Positions 44,911-54,746 of a stretch of DNA of 64,000 nt are shown in pieces (the first letter of the stretch is position 1; each line of letters opens with the position of its first letter). The notes under the pieces are model-generated. The model was not told where the DNA came from. It ran no database searches and saw only the letters and a list, made by a program, of their open reading frames with translations. Source of the DNA: Marinifilum sp965230805 (lineage in GTDB: Bacteria; Bacteroidota; Bacteroidia; Bacteroidales; Marinifilaceae); NCBI RefSeq assembly GCF_965230805.1, contig NZ_OZ246019.1, forward strand, positions 1,364,001-1,428,000, written 5' to 3'. The translations under genes were made by a program, and so were the position numbers.

Positions 44911-46092
44911 ATGAAATACAATTTTGATAAAGTAATAGATCGAAAAAATACCAACTCGGTAAAATACGATCAACTTAAAGAATATTTTGGCAAAGATGAG
45001 CTGCTTCCTTTTTGGGTAGCCGACACTGATTTTTGTGTTCCCAAATGCATTTCTGACGCTGTTATCGAAAGAGCGAATCATGCCATTTATGGCTATTCGT
45101 TTAGGGGTAAAAGTTGCATTTTGAGTATTAAAAATTGGCTAAGCAGACGCCACAATTGGGAAGTAAAAGAGGAATGGATTTCCTCCAGTCCGGGAGTCGT
45201 TACTGCTCTATCGCTACTACTAATGAGCTTAACCGAAAAAGGAGATAAAATTGCGGTTCAACCACCAGTATATCATCCATTCTTTCAGGTAATAAATGAT
45301 ACTGAACGCAGTTTGGTTCGCAATCCATTAATCAGAATTCAAGATTCTTACAAAATGGATTTTAAACACTTGGAACAACTGGCCAAAGAAGGTTTAAAAG
45401 CCATTATCATTAGCAATCCTCACAATCCAGTAGGTAGGGTATGGACAAAAGATGAGCTTATTGAACTGGGAGAAATTGCGAAAAAATATGATCTCCTAAT
45501 TATATCAGACGAAATTCATCAGGATTTAATTTATAAAGATCACAAACACATTGCACTTGCTTCGTTATCGGAGGATTTGGCGCAAAGAAGCATTACCTGC
45601 ATTGCTCCTTCAAAAACTTTTAATGTAGCTGGTTTAGCTAGTTCGGTAATTATTATCCCCAATCAGGAATTGAAAAAAACATACGAAAAACTACTTTGCG
45701 CCATGCATTTGAATTCCGGAAATTTGTTTGGGCACATTGCCATGCAAGCAGGATATGAGCATGGAGCCGACTGGTTGAGTCAACTTATGGATTACCTGCA
45801 ATCCAATGTTGACTATGTTAGAGATTTCTTTGAGAGTAATATTCCGGAAATTAAATTGGTGGAGCCCGAAGCAACCTACCTTTTATGGCTTGACTGCCGA
45901 GAACTAAAAATCAGTTCGGAAAAACTGAATCAGATTTTAGTAGACCAAGCCGGATTGGCACTAAACAAAGGAACAACCTTTGGCGAGGAAGGAGATGGAT
46001 ACATGAGGCTTAACATTGGCTGTACAAAATCCATGTTAACAAAAGGACTAAAGATGTTGTACAACACAATAAATCAAATCAAAAAAAACTGA
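44911..46092 (+). CDS. PatB/MalY-type PLP-dependent lyase or aminotransferase
   Basis: 393 residues, class I/II aminotransferase fold. It opens NFDKVIDRKNTNSVKYDQLKEYFGKDELLPFWVADTDF, the standard PatB/MalY start. PHNPVGRVWT, ISDEIHQDL and the PLP lysine in APSKTFNVAGLASSV are present, as is the C-terminal Arg in MRLNIGCTK. Members cleave cystathionine (C-S beta-lyase), releasing homocysteine, or act as aminotransferases; cytosolic. It is transcribed alone and followed by a strong terminator. Confidence 0.92.
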   Translation: MKYNFDKVIDRKNTNSVKYDQLKEYFGKDELLPFWVADTDFCVPKCISDAVIERANHAIYGYSFRGKSCILSIKNWLSRRHNWEVKEEWISSSPGVVTALSLLLMSLTEKGDKIAVQPPVYHPFFQVINDTERSLVRNPLIRIQDSYKMDFKHLEQLAKEGLKAIIISNPHNPVGRVWTKDELIELGEIAKKYDLLIISDEIHQDLIYKDHKHIALASLSEDLAQRSITCIAPSKTFNVAGLASSVIIIPNQELKKTYEKLLCAMHLNSGNLFGHIAMQAGYEHGADWLSQLMDYLQSNVDYVRDFFESNIPEIKLVEPEATYLLWLDCRELKISSEKLNQILVDQAGLALNKGTTFGEEGDGYMRLNIGCTKSMLTKGLKMLYNTINQIKKN

Positions 46093-46228
46093 TTCTTAGG
46101 GTTACCTTTTCTGTTTTCCCGGAATTAAGGTTTAGAAGATTTAACAGAACCCGAAATCACCCTATCCGAATATCAATCTAAATTGATTTTCTGTAAACAA
46201 TCAACAAAAGTCTGTTATACACTAAAAG

Positions 46229-46257
46229 CCCCGGTTAACTACTTACCGGGGTTTTTA
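46229..46257 (+). terminator. Terminator of the PatB-like gene
   Basis: CCCCGGT-taactactt-ACCGGGG then TTTTT: a perfect 7-bp GC-rich stem, about 135 bases after the stop. Confidence 0.85.
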
Positions 46258-46811
46258 AATATCATACAATTGTATTTCAAAAGATCTGGTAAATCAGGTT
46301 AATAAAACTGGCATTACTCCTTATTGCCAATCAGGAGTAGCGATTGCAAACCCCGGATACACAAAATTTAAGACACTACGTGCATTACAAACTTTAATTT
46401 CGGTGAATTGCTGCAAATTAACCGAACAAACTAGATTGAATTGGGGTATTTACTGCAAAATTGGCCCTGCCAGACTTTTAATGGGGCTTTTTGCAACAAA
46501 AAGAAGCGTTTCACAACCTAAAACGGTCTGTTTAAAGCAAAAACCGGCATTGCAACACTTTTAAAGGACATATTCGCGCAAATGCGCCAATTTCTTCTCT
46601 TTTTACACCTATTTTTTGTGTCATTATGGTTCATTAAAAGTCTTGCAATGCCGGTTGTGATGACTTTAAAGTGCATTAAATCATTTTTAATGCTGTTTTG
46701 CGTACTCATCTTCCATTAAAAAAATAATAGCAGCATTTGTGATAACTTCAACTCAAAATCAGTGCAAACAGAAATGCCGAAGAATACCAACTACAAACCG
46801 GGTTTAAATAA
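46258..46811. repeat. Gene-free region with inverted repeats
   Basis: 46542-46564 and 46634-46656 are reverse complements over 23 bases with one mismatch (AACCGGCATTGCAA then ACTTTTAA), separated by 69 bases. A third related motif TGCCAGACTTTTAATG sits at 46468. TTCGGT (46399-46404) and ACCGAA (near 46420) can pair around TTGC/GCAA. A 63-codon minus-strand frame (46709-46518) spans the arms but is not supported by other evidence. ACTCAAAATCAG at 46751 recalls the interior of the 62-kb MITE-like element. Confidence 0.55.
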
Positions 46812-46836
46812 AATCACCGGAGTTTCCCCCGGTGAT
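46812..46836 (-). terminator. Terminator of the TonB-dependent receptor gene
   Basis: Minus strand ATCACCGG-gggaaact-CCGGTGAT followed by TTTATTT, about 60 bases past the stop. Confidence 0.7.
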
Positions 46837-46893
46837 CCATCAGTTTTTCCAGATTTTTACTAACCTAAGCTTCTCCAAGGAACTGCTAGATTT

Positions 46894-49548
46894 TTAGAAA
46901 TGGAAAGTAACACTCGCATTCCAAGTTGTTCCGAAACCAAAGTAAACTTTGTTGTCAACATCAATCCCTTCCCAGGTTTCATCTCCGCTTTCAGCATGAA
47001 TATTTGTATCCGACTCAGAAATATATTCTTCATCTAACAAGTTATTCACATTTACACGGAAGCTTAATCTTTTACCATTTTTAAATGCATGATTGTATGA
47101 TGCACCCAAATCAACCAAACTATAAGAAGGCAATTCCAGAGCACCCTTGTTGTTCGAATCAGCAAAATCCAAAACATTCAATTCAGCATATAATTTATCT
47201 GCATAATTATAACGAGCATCAATTTTTAAACCTTTTGTAAGTTCGTATTGAGCACCTATACTTGCAGTAAGTTGAGCAGCATCACCAACCTTTACATCAT
47301 CCAAGAATAGAGTTGATCCTCCCGAGATCTCAACTTGGTTTTGATCGTCATCATAAAGATCTGCTTCAACATTTCCATCATAATACCAATCTCCGATTGA
47401 TAACTGACCATCGATACGCAACTTATACAAGGGGCGAGCTACGAAATCAATCTCAATACCATTGTGAACTTCCTTTACATCTTTAAAGTTTGCGGTATAA
47501 TCCATTTCATTGATTGTTACACCTTTTGAAATCCAACGGTTATCCCAAGTTGTAGAATACAAGTTTACATTTGCATCGAACCAACGAGAACGGTAACCAT
47601 ATCCCAATTCGAATCCTACAATTTGTTCATTTTCTGCAATATCGTTAAATGTATTGCCATAATTAATGTAAGTAGCATCGAAATTAGGTTGACGAGAATA
47701 GAAACCTGCATTCGCAAAAATGTTATGATTTTCGTTGAAATTATAGTTTGCACCAGCTTTCAAGTTTCCACCCCAGAAATCGTTCCAGTCAGTCTTGTAA
47801 TCATCACCACCAACCAATTCATTCATGAACTCAATTCTGCGAGCAGATTGATTGGAAACTGCACCCTGGAAGAATGATGAAAAGCTATCGCTTTTGTACT
47901 CAATTTGGGCAAAAGTACCAACGTAACGTACCAAACCATCGTTGTGATAATTTAATTTCCTGTCATCGCTCATTTTGTTATCCCAGAAGTATGGACTCGC
48001 TTCATTTTCCTGAGAAATGAATTCACCAATGGTGTTAGCGTTACGAGAAGTAAAGTAAGCATCAGCACCAAAAAGATCAACAACGGTTCTGTAGTGCATC
48101 CCTCTGTAGTTTCTTAAGTCGATACCAAAATCCAAATCAACTTTATCACTAAACTTGTGGTTAAAGTTAGAAAGTAAACCAATCCAGTTGTGAGAGTTCA
48201 TCGAAGCTCTTTTGATCATACCATCTCTTCTGGTTACAACAGCTCTACCATCAAAATATCCATTGGTTGCAGATCCATCCCAACTTCTGGAAGAGTTGTA
48301 AGATCTGATTGCATCAAAATCCCACTGCTCGCCATTAGAAGAACTTGGAGCCAAATCATAGTTACCACGAGGACCTGTTCCTCCACCGCGACCAAAGGAA
48401 ACGTAAGCAACAGTGTTCAATGCAGACTTTTCAGAAATATTCCAGTCCCAGTTAAAGTTCATTACCGGTTTGTGGTAGAAGTTTCTTCTCATGGTTTCGT
48501 AGCCACCTTGATAATACCCCCACTCATCGTTGTACTTTTTACCATGCTCAAGTAAAACAGATAGTTTGTTGGTATAGTTTTGATCGTGCCATTGCGGAGC
48601 ACCAAACACCATAAAGTTGAATTCGTGCTTTTCGCTTGGTTTATAACCTACTGAAAGAAAGTAGGATTGTCCTTGACCACGAGTTCCGTCATTATATCCG
48701 TCACCTTCCCAATGAGAAAGTAACATCGACATTCCCCATCCTTTCTCGTTAACTCCGGTAGAATACGTAGCTGTATATTTTTGGTATCCATCGTTACCAA
48801 AAGATGATTTTACAAATCCACCTTCCTCTTTTTGGGTTGCTTTGGTTACAATATTAATAGTACCACCAACCGATGAAATCGCCAATTTAGAAGAACCTAA
48901 ACCACGTTGAACCTGAACTCCGGAAGCTACATCTTGCATACCAGCCCAGTTCGACCAGTACACCCAACCATTTTCCATGTCGTTAATGGGTTGACCATTG
49001 ATCATTACTGCTGTGTTTCTTTGGTCGAAACCACGCACATTGATACGTGAATCGCCATAACCACCACCTTGTTTGGTTACATAGATTGAAGGTGTTGAGC
49101 GTAAAATTTCAGGAAATTCCTGATTACCCAATTTTTCTTGAATTAGTTTAGATGAAATTGTTGAAACGGCAACCGGAGTTTGACGATCTTTAGCAAAATC
49201 GATAAGTCCACTTCCAATAACCACTACATCTTGTAAATGTTTAGAATCAGACTTCAGGCTAATCTCTCCTAAATCATTGGTATTTGAATTAAAAGAAATA
49301 ACTACCGGTTCAAACCCGATAAATGAAATAACCAATTGACCTGTTGCCGACTCCACAGAAATTTCGAACTTTCCATCAATATCGGTTGTAGTTCCAACTG
49401 TTGTTCCCTTAATTACAACATTCGCACCAGGTAAAACTGCATTAGTTTCAGCATCTACAACTGTACCTGTGATTGAACTTTGTGCATAAGCTACATTCGT
49501 TAAAAGTGCCAATGCCAATACAAAAAACAATCTTTGTAAATTTTTCAT
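46894..49548 (-). CDS. TonB-dependent outer-membrane receptor with CarboxypepD_reg-like N-domain
   Basis: 884 residues. The signal peptide (MKNLQRLFFVLALALLTNVAYA) is followed by a CarboxypepD_reg-like domain (SSITGTVVDAETNAVLPGANVVIKGTTVGTTTDIDGKF, about 24-105) and the plug with KLGNQEFPEILRSTPSIYVTKQGGGYGDSRINVRGFDQRNTAVMING. The barrel follows and ends in an aromatic F (WNASVTFHF). No SusD partner is adjacent, so it is not clearly a glycan SusCD pair. It might import siderophores, peptides or vitamins. No cobalamin riboswitch was seen upstream, so a BtuB role is not supported by sequence. Confidence 0.92.
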   Translation of the reverse strand: MKNLQRLFFVLALALLTNVAYAQSSITGTVVDAETNAVLPGANVVIKGTTVGTTTDIDGKFEISVESATGQLVISFIGFEPVVISFNSNTNDLGEISLKSDSKHLQDVVVIGSGLIDFAKDRQTPVAVSTISSKLIQEKLGNQEFPEILRSTPSIYVTKQGGGYGDSRINVRGFDQRNTAVMINGQPINDMENGWVYWSNWAGMQDVASGVQVQRGLGSSKLAISSVGGTINIVTKATQKEEGGFVKSSFGNDGYQKYTATYSTGVNEKGWGMSMLLSHWEGDGYNDGTRGQGQSYFLSVGYKPSEKHEFNFMVFGAPQWHDQNYTNKLSVLLEHGKKYNDEWGYYQGGYETMRRNFYHKPVMNFNWDWNISEKSALNTVAYVSFGRGGGTGPRGNYDLAPSSSNGEQWDFDAIRSYNSSRSWDGSATNGYFDGRAVVTRRDGMIKRASMNSHNWIGLLSNFNHKFSDKVDLDFGIDLRNYRGMHYRTVVDLFGADAYFTSRNANTIGEFISQENEASPYFWDNKMSDDRKLNYHNDGLVRYVGTFAQIEYKSDSFSSFFQGAVSNQSARRIEFMNELVGGDDYKTDWNDFWGGNLKAGANYNFNENHNIFANAGFYSRQPNFDATYINYGNTFNDIAENEQIVGFELGYGYRSRWFDANVNLYSTTWDNRWISKGVTINEMDYTANFKDVKEVHNGIEIDFVARPLYKLRIDGQLSIGDWYYDGNVEADLYDDDQNQVEISGGSTLFLDDVKVGDAAQLTASIGAQYELTKGLKIDARYNYADKLYAELNVLDFADSNNKGALELPSYSLVDLGASYNHAFKNGKRLSFRVNVNNLLDEEYISESDTNIHAESGDETWEGIDVDNKVYFGFGTTWNASVTFHF

Positions 49549-50007
49549 TGAATTTAAATTTTAGAGTAATAATTTAAAGTGATATACAAATTGCACTTTT
49601 AGGGCTATAAATTTGGTATCTCATGAAATAGCCTTCTAAAAATGTAAGGCAAGCTTAACATTCTTATATGATGTAATATCTACCTAAAGATTAAGCGAAG
49701 TTTATTTTGCGTACGCCAATTTAAACTATGGATTAAATAAAGATTGCTGATTTGTTACGCTGTGGAGAGACATTAGAATTTGCAGTATTTCAGTGATTTA
49801 CATTAATTTAATGTCGATAACATACTACCTGTAAACCCAAGCTCAAATTTTTGTAACACAGCGCGGAGAAACGAACATGTAGTCACTTTTTAACTACTCG
49901 AAATCGCAACTTATCATTTGGTTGAAGCTTGCTTGTACCGCTTTTATTATAAAACGAGTCTTAAGTTTTTAAGAACTTTACCAACTGCATAGCCACATTA
50001 CTAAAAC
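49549..50007. promoter_or_regulatory. Leader of the TonB receptor; two short palindromes
   Basis: A 459-base gene-free stretch. ACATTAA-t-TTAATGT (49800-49814) is a 7-bp inverted repeat resembling an operator. CGCTGTG (49758) and CACAGCG (49857) form a distant inverted pair. No promoter was located with confidence and no riboswitch was recognised. Confidence 0.25.
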
Positions 50008-50040
50008 AAAAAAAGAGGCGCTGTTTCCAACGCCTCTTTA
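50008..50040 (-). terminator. Bidirectional terminator after the Crp/Fnr gene
   Basis: AAAGAGGCG-ctgtttccaa-CGCCTCTTT with A- and T-runs outside, 17 bases after the regulator's stop. Confidence 0.8.
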
Positions 50041-50056
50041 GTATTGTTTTTAAGAG

Positions 50057-50773
50057 TTATCCTAATTTACTGATTCTATCAAGGCGTACCTTGTCTAGTA
50101 TTTTAATTTTTCTTCCGTCGATACCAATTACTCCTTCGCTTGCAAATGTTGATAGTGTACGAATGGCATTCGAAGTGGTCATGTTCGATAGATTGGCTAT
50201 ATCTTCTCTCGACAGATACACTTTAATCGTTGCTTTGTCTTCCTCAAATCCATATGTGTCTCGCAGAAATAAGAGAGACTCAGCCAATCTGCCTCGTATG
50301 TGTTTTTGCGTTAATGTAATGGTTCTGTTATTCGAAAATCCCAACTCGGTTGATAAGGAACGAATAATACTTAAAGCCAAATCTGCATTCGAACGAAGCA
50401 GCTTTAATATTAAATCGTAGCTTACGGTACAGGTAATCGAATCTTCTATTGCAACAGCCGAAGCAATGTTATTTTCTTCGGCAAATAAAGCACGGTATCC
50501 TATAAAACCAATTGGCTTTGCCATACGAACAATTTGTTCGCGCCCACCAACACCTTCTTTAAAAATCTTAACTTTCCCTTCCGATAAGCAAATTAACCCA
50601 ATAGGTTTTTCTCCTTCTTTGTAAATGTATTCTCCTTTCTTAAAATAAGAACATGTCATGTGTGACTTAAGTTCCTCTTTCTCGTTCGGATTAAGAACAT
50701 TAAATACAGAGCTTGGGTTATTTATAACTTCTCCGCAAATCGCCTCTCTCGACTTTCTTTCATTCTCAATCAT
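50057..50773 (-). CDS. Crp/Fnr family transcriptional regulator
   Basis: 238 residues. The cNMP-type sensor domain (about 25-140) has YFKKGEYIYKEGEKPIGLICLSEGKVKIFKEGVGGREQIV. The winged helix (about 160-235) has LSREDIANLSNMTTSNAIRTLSTFASEGVIGIDGRKIKIL, with a helix-turn-helix. Cysteines near the N-terminus (C13, C40) are too few for a canonical Fnr cluster, so an Fnr-type oxygen sensor is not claimed. ATG 50773 is chosen over a TTG 18 codons upstream. Targets unknown. Confidence 0.9.
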   Translation of the reverse strand: MIENERKSREAICGEVINNPSSVFNVLNPNEKEELKSHMTCSYFKKGEYIYKEGEKPIGLICLSEGKVKIFKEGVGGREQIVRMAKPIGFIGYRALFAEENNIASAVAIEDSITCTVSYDLILKLLRSNADLALSIIRSLSTELGFSNNRTITLTQKHIRGRLAESLLFLRDTYGFEEDKATIKVYLSREDIANLSNMTTSNAIRTLSTFASEGVIGIDGRKIKILDKVRLDRISKLG

Positions 50774-50926
50774 TACTATAATCGGATATGGTTTAAAAAA
50801 ATACTTGCATGTTTTAAAACAGCTCAAAAGTATATAAATGAATTCAAACGCGAAAACGAATAAAGAAAAATATCCTTATTTGGGCGATGTTGAACAGCAT
50901 GCTTTTTTATTGGTATTTCTCCTCAA

Positions 50927-52576
50927 CTAGCAATGCTTAGCTACCAATGGAATTTTACGACCAAACCCGAAAGCCTTTGATGAAACACGCAATATAGGAG
51001 GTGTTTGAAATCTTTTATATTCATTCATATTTACCAAACGAATTGCTTTTTCAACTGTTTTCTTCTCGAAACCGTCTGCAATAATTTCTTCAGAAGACAT
51101 ATTTTTTTCTATATATCGATACAAAATTGCATCTAATACATCATAATCAGGTAATGAATCCGAATCTTTCTGATCGGGGCGCAATTCTGCCGAAGGCGGT
51201 TTAACAATTGTATTTTTAGGAATCAGTTCAGCATCTTTGTTCATGAACCAAGCCATCTTAAATACATCGGTTTTGTATACATCACCCAACACCGATAATC
51301 CACCATTCATATCGCCATATAAGGTGCCATAACCCACAGCAGCCTCACTTTTGTTTGAGGTATTTAGGAGTATGTGTCCATATTTATTTGATAATCCCAT
51401 CACCAGTGTCCCGCGAATACGGGCTTGTATATTCTCCTCGGCTACATTAAAAGGCAAATCGCCAAAAATGGGTCGAAGAGCATTTTGAAATTCCGAAAAT
51501 ACCTCCTGAATATTTACGATTTCATATTCAATACCTAAATTTTTGGCCAAATCAACCGCATCTTTAATCGAATGATCCGACGAAAATTCGGATGGCATTA
51601 GCAGTACGCGAACATTTTCTTTTCCTAAAGCTCGCACCGCCAAAACAACGGTAACTGCCGAATCGATACCTCCCGAAAGCCCAAGAGTTGCTTGTTTAAA
51701 GCCCATTTTGCCAAAATAGTCTTTCAAGCCAAGTACCAATGCATCATGAATTTTCTCGATATAGTCAACCTCAACATTTTCTATGGCCTTGTTTTCTATC
51801 TCATTCAGATCAATCACTTGGTAATCTTCCTCGAAATATTTTAAACGACATGCAACATCACCTTTTGCGTTCAAAACCATTGAATCTCCATCAAAAATCA
51901 ATTCGGTATGAGCTCCAATTTGGTTTACATATACAATAGGTAGTCCGTATCGTTCGCATGTCGATTTTAAGATATTGGTTCTGTAATCTTGCTGGTTGTA
52001 CGAAAATGGCGAAGCAGCTATATTTACAACAAAATCAGGATTCAACCGATTTAGTTTTTCCATCGGAGAGATGGTATACAGCTCCGATTTGGCAAAATTG
52101 TTATCGGTAGGATGCTTTTCCCATAAATCTTCGCAAACCGTAATGGCAATTTTTTTCCCTTTATATTCTACCAACGAAAATTCGGTGTTGGGCTCAAAAT
52201 AGCGGTACTCATCAAATATGTCGTAATTAGGCAAAAGTGTTTTATTGTGAATGCTTTCTACTTTTCCATTTACAATAAAGAATGCCGAGTTGTATAAATT
52301 TTTCCCTTTTGTGTTTGGATTAATTAAAGGACCGCCCACAACGACTGCCATACCAGTACACGATTCAGCCACCTTTTGCAAAGCAAATTGAGTTCTTTCA
52401 ATAAAATCTTTTCTTTCTAATAAGTCTTTGGGAGGATATCCACAGATTGCTAACTCTGAAAATACTACCAAATCCACATTTTCTTTTTTTGATTTTTCTA
52501 TCGCAGAAATAATCTTCTCGGTGTTGCTATCGAAATTACCAATATGATAGTTTAACTGGGCTAATGCTATTTTCAT
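50927..52576 (-). CDS. nadE: Glutamine-dependent NAD+ synthetase
   Basis: 549 residues. It amidates nicotinic acid adenine dinucleotide to NAD+ with glutamine as nitrogen donor. The N-terminal nitrilase domain has Glu in VFSELAICGYPP, Lys in HNKTLLPNYDIFDEYRYF and Cys in ITVCEDLWE. The C-terminal synthetase has the P-loop LGLSGGIDSAV, LLMPSEFSSDHS and NTSNKSEAAVGYGTLYGDMNG. It sits divergently from gldB, an arrangement seen in other gliding Bacteroidota. Confidence 0.95.
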   Translation of the reverse strand: MKIALAQLNYHIGNFDSNTEKIISAIEKSKKENVDLVVFSELAICGYPPKDLLERKDFIERTQFALQKVAESCTGMAVVVGGPLINPNTKGKNLYNSAFFIVNGKVESIHNKTLLPNYDIFDEYRYFEPNTEFSLVEYKGKKIAITVCEDLWEKHPTDNNFAKSELYTISPMEKLNRLNPDFVVNIAASPFSYNQQDYRTNILKSTCERYGLPIVYVNQIGAHTELIFDGDSMVLNAKGDVACRLKYFEEDYQVIDLNEIENKAIENVEVDYIEKIHDALVLGLKDYFGKMGFKQATLGLSGGIDSAVTVVLAVRALGKENVRVLLMPSEFSSDHSIKDAVDLAKNLGIEYEIVNIQEVFSEFQNALRPIFGDLPFNVAEENIQARIRGTLVMGLSNKYGHILLNTSNKSEAAVGYGTLYGDMNGGLSVLGDVYKTDVFKMAWFMNKDAELIPKNTIVKPPSAELRPDQKDSDSLPDYDVLDAILYRYIEKNMSSEEIIADGFEKKTVEKAIRLVNMNEYKRFQTPPILRVSSKAFGFGRKIPLVAKHC

Positions 52577-52916
52577 TCTTTTTTAATAAAGGAGATATCA
52601 GAATCCTGATTTTAGATCTATACTGAAATCTATGTTATTTATTCGAACTAAAAATGAAATGTAGATCACGAAATTAACAGGTTTCCTTTAGTTTTTTTAT
52701 ACGAAAAACTCAAATTGTTTCTAAGTTCGAATCTCACATCTCAAAATGCTATTATGTACCGGGCAAATTTAGTTATAAAAAGGGAATGATTCTCTGCAAA
52801 ACTAAGATATCAATATCTTAAAATTGAAGAAATCTTTTCCTTTAAATTATGCTTTCTTTATTTTTGGGCATCATATCAAGAAATTGCTCACTAAATCCCT
52901 TAACTTGCTAAATAAT
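52577..52916. other. Divergent intergenic region nadE/gldB
   Basis: 340 AT-rich bases between divergent starts. An in-frame frame upstream of gldB begins at 52824 but adds a second hydrophobic stretch before the lipoprotein signal and is not taken. No promoter was assigned with confidence. Confidence 0.35.
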
Positions 52917-53918
52917 ATGAAGTATATACACAGAATATCCACAATAATCATTTGTGTAATTGTTTTCTTCTCCTGTAATTCAAGAAAATCACCAGATGTA
53001 TCTCATATTTCTGTTGATCTAAGCATTAAAAGGTTTGATAAAGACTTGTTTCTGCTAAAAGAAACACAGAGTTTTAGTCAGTTTAAACAGAAATACTCAG
53101 ATTTTCTGCCACTTTTTAGCTACAAAGTGGTGGGGTTGGGAAATCCGGATGACCCAAATTATATGGAATATCTGAATCAATTTTTGAATGACTCGACCAT
53201 GAACAAGCTAGCCAATAAAGTTGCAGAAGTCTTCCCTAACTTATCGGATGAGGAAGAAGAGCTGAAGCTGTCTTTCAAATATTTAAAATACTATTTCCCG
53301 GAACGAAAAGTGCCTGATGTTTATGCGCAGATTTCAGGATTCAACCAATCCGTGGTGGTTGCCCAGGATTTAATCGGAATCAGTTTAGATAAATATTTAG
53401 GAAAAGATTGTGAGTTTTATTCACTTTTGGCAACTCCCATATATGCACGAAAGAATATGATTCCGGAGCGTGTATCGCAAGATGTTATTTTGGCTTATGG
53501 ATTAACCGAGTTTCCATTCACACCAAAAACCGATGATTTAATCAGTAATATGATTTACCAGGGGAAAATTAGATATTTCCTGATGCAGCTAATGCCTAAG
53601 AAATCGGAAGCTGATGCCATGAAATATACCAATGAACAGGATGAATGGTGCAGAGATAATGAAGAATTAATATGGGGATATATTATTGAGCAAAAGCACT
53701 TATTCAGTACGCAATACCGAACAATTATAAAGTATATCAACGATGGGCCTTTTACTCCCGGAATGCCTCAGGAATCTCCTTCCAGAACCGGAATTTGGAT
53801 TGGATTACAAATTGTAAAAGAGTTTATGGATAAAAATGAGAAGTATACCTTAAATGATTTAATGAAGGAAAATGATTACCAGATGATTTTGCGTTCATCT
53901 TTATATCAGCCGGAATAA
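52917..53918 (+). CDS. gldB: Gliding motility lipoprotein GldB
   Basis: 333 residues with the lipoprotein signal MKYIHRISTIIICVIVFFSC. GldB is required for gliding in Flavobacterium and occurs widely in Bacteroidota, gliding or not. Conserved parts are VDLSIKRFDKDLF, the repeat of a predicted metal-independent core (LPLFSYKVVGLGNPDDPNYMEYLNQF), and the C-terminal GPFTPGMPQESPSRTGIWIGLQIVKEFMDKN. The ATG at 52917 is supported by the lipobox; upstream in-frame codons extend to 52824. The usual companion gldC is missing here and a nitrilase-type gene stands in that place. Confidence 0.9.
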   Translation: MKYIHRISTIIICVIVFFSCNSRKSPDVSHISVDLSIKRFDKDLFLLKETQSFSQFKQKYSDFLPLFSYKVVGLGNPDDPNYMEYLNQFLNDSTMNKLANKVAEVFPNLSDEEEELKLSFKYLKYYFPERKVPDVYAQISGFNQSVVVAQDLIGISLDKYLGKDCEFYSLLATPIYARKNMIPERVSQDVILAYGLTEFPFTPKTDDLISNMIYQGKIRYFLMQLMPKKSEADAMKYTNEQDEWCRDNEELIWGYIIEQKHLFSTQYRTIIKYINDGPFTPGMPQESPSRTGIWIGLQIVKEFMDKNEKYTLNDLMKENDYQMILRSSLYQPE

Positions 53919-53963
53919 TAATCTTTTGAGATGAACCAGGATGATTAAAATAATTACTAATAG

Positions 53964-54737
53964 ATGAAATTAGCAGTTGTTCAGTTCGCACCAGTATTTG
54001 GTGATCTTCAATCAATCATTAAAAAATTGGAAACTCTGCTTGATGAAGCAAAACATGCCGATATATTAGTTTTACCAGAGTTGGCAAATACGGGTTATAA
54101 GTTCGACTCAAAAACAGAAGCCTTCGATTTAACCGAAAACATCGAAAGTAGCGTATTCATAGAGTTTTTGAAAAATAAGTGTGTAAAATACGATTTTGCG
54201 GTGGCAACAGGTTTTGCCGAGAAAGAAGGCGATAAATTATATAATTCTTCCATATTTCTTGATAAAACTGGTGTTAAAGCGGTGTATCGAAAACTGCACT
54301 TGTTTATGAATGAGAAGAGCATTTTTGAGCCAGGAAATCTTGATTTATCCGTATTTGAGTACCAAGAAACGAAATTGGGAATGTTGGTTTGTTTCGACTG
54401 GATGTTTCCGGAAGCATGGAGAAAGCTGGCCTTGCAGGGAGCTGAATTAATATTACATCCTTCAAACTTGGTTTTGCCCTATGCTCAATCGGTGATCCCA
54501 TCCTATTCTCTTGTTAACAGAGTCTTTATCGCTACAGCAAATCGAATAGGAACAGAGAAGGAATTGAGTTTTACAGGACAATCAATTATTACAAACACCA
54601 AAGGGGAAGTATTGGCTAAGGCAGGAAAAAAAGAAGAAATATTAATGGTGGAATTTGATCCTAAATTGGCACAAAACAAAATGATAACGCCTCTAAACAA
54701 TGCATTTGAGGACAGGAGAACAGATATTTACGAATAA
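53964..54737 (+). CDS. Carbon-nitrogen hydrolase (nitrilase superfamily amidase)
   Basis: 257 residues. The catalytic triad is complete: Glu in LVLPELANTGYKF (about 40), Lys in YRKLHLFMNEKSIFEPG (about 113) and Cys in GMLVCFDWMFPEAWR (about 153). Members hydrolyse amides, for example omega-amidase or N-carbamoyl substrates; this one cannot be assigned. The 5-formyl-THF cyclo-ligase follows after 9 bases, so they are co-transcribed, also with gldB (45-base gap). Confidence 0.88.
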   Translation: MKLAVVQFAPVFGDLQSIIKKLETLLDEAKHADILVLPELANTGYKFDSKTEAFDLTENIESSVFIEFLKNKCVKYDFAVATGFAEKEGDKLYNSSIFLDKTGVKAVYRKLHLFMNEKSIFEPGNLDLSVFEYQETKLGMLVCFDWMFPEAWRKLALQGAELILHPSNLVLPYAQSVIPSYSLVNRVFIATANRIGTEKELSFTGQSIITNTKGEVLAKAGKKEEILMVEFDPKLAQNKMITPLNNAFEDRRTDIYE

Positions 54738-54746
54738 TACAAAACT

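Noticed and set aside
46518..46709. Small minus-strand gene of 63 codons
   Set aside because: It is explained by the inverted repeats that it spans; no start site or conserved domain supports it.
49549..50007. Cobalamin riboswitch or BtuB assignment for the TonB receptor
   Set aside because: No B12 box in the leader and no cobalamin uptake partner genes beside it.
52824..52916. Longer start for gldB
   Set aside because: It would put a non-signal peptide ahead of the lipoprotein signal and hide the lipobox.
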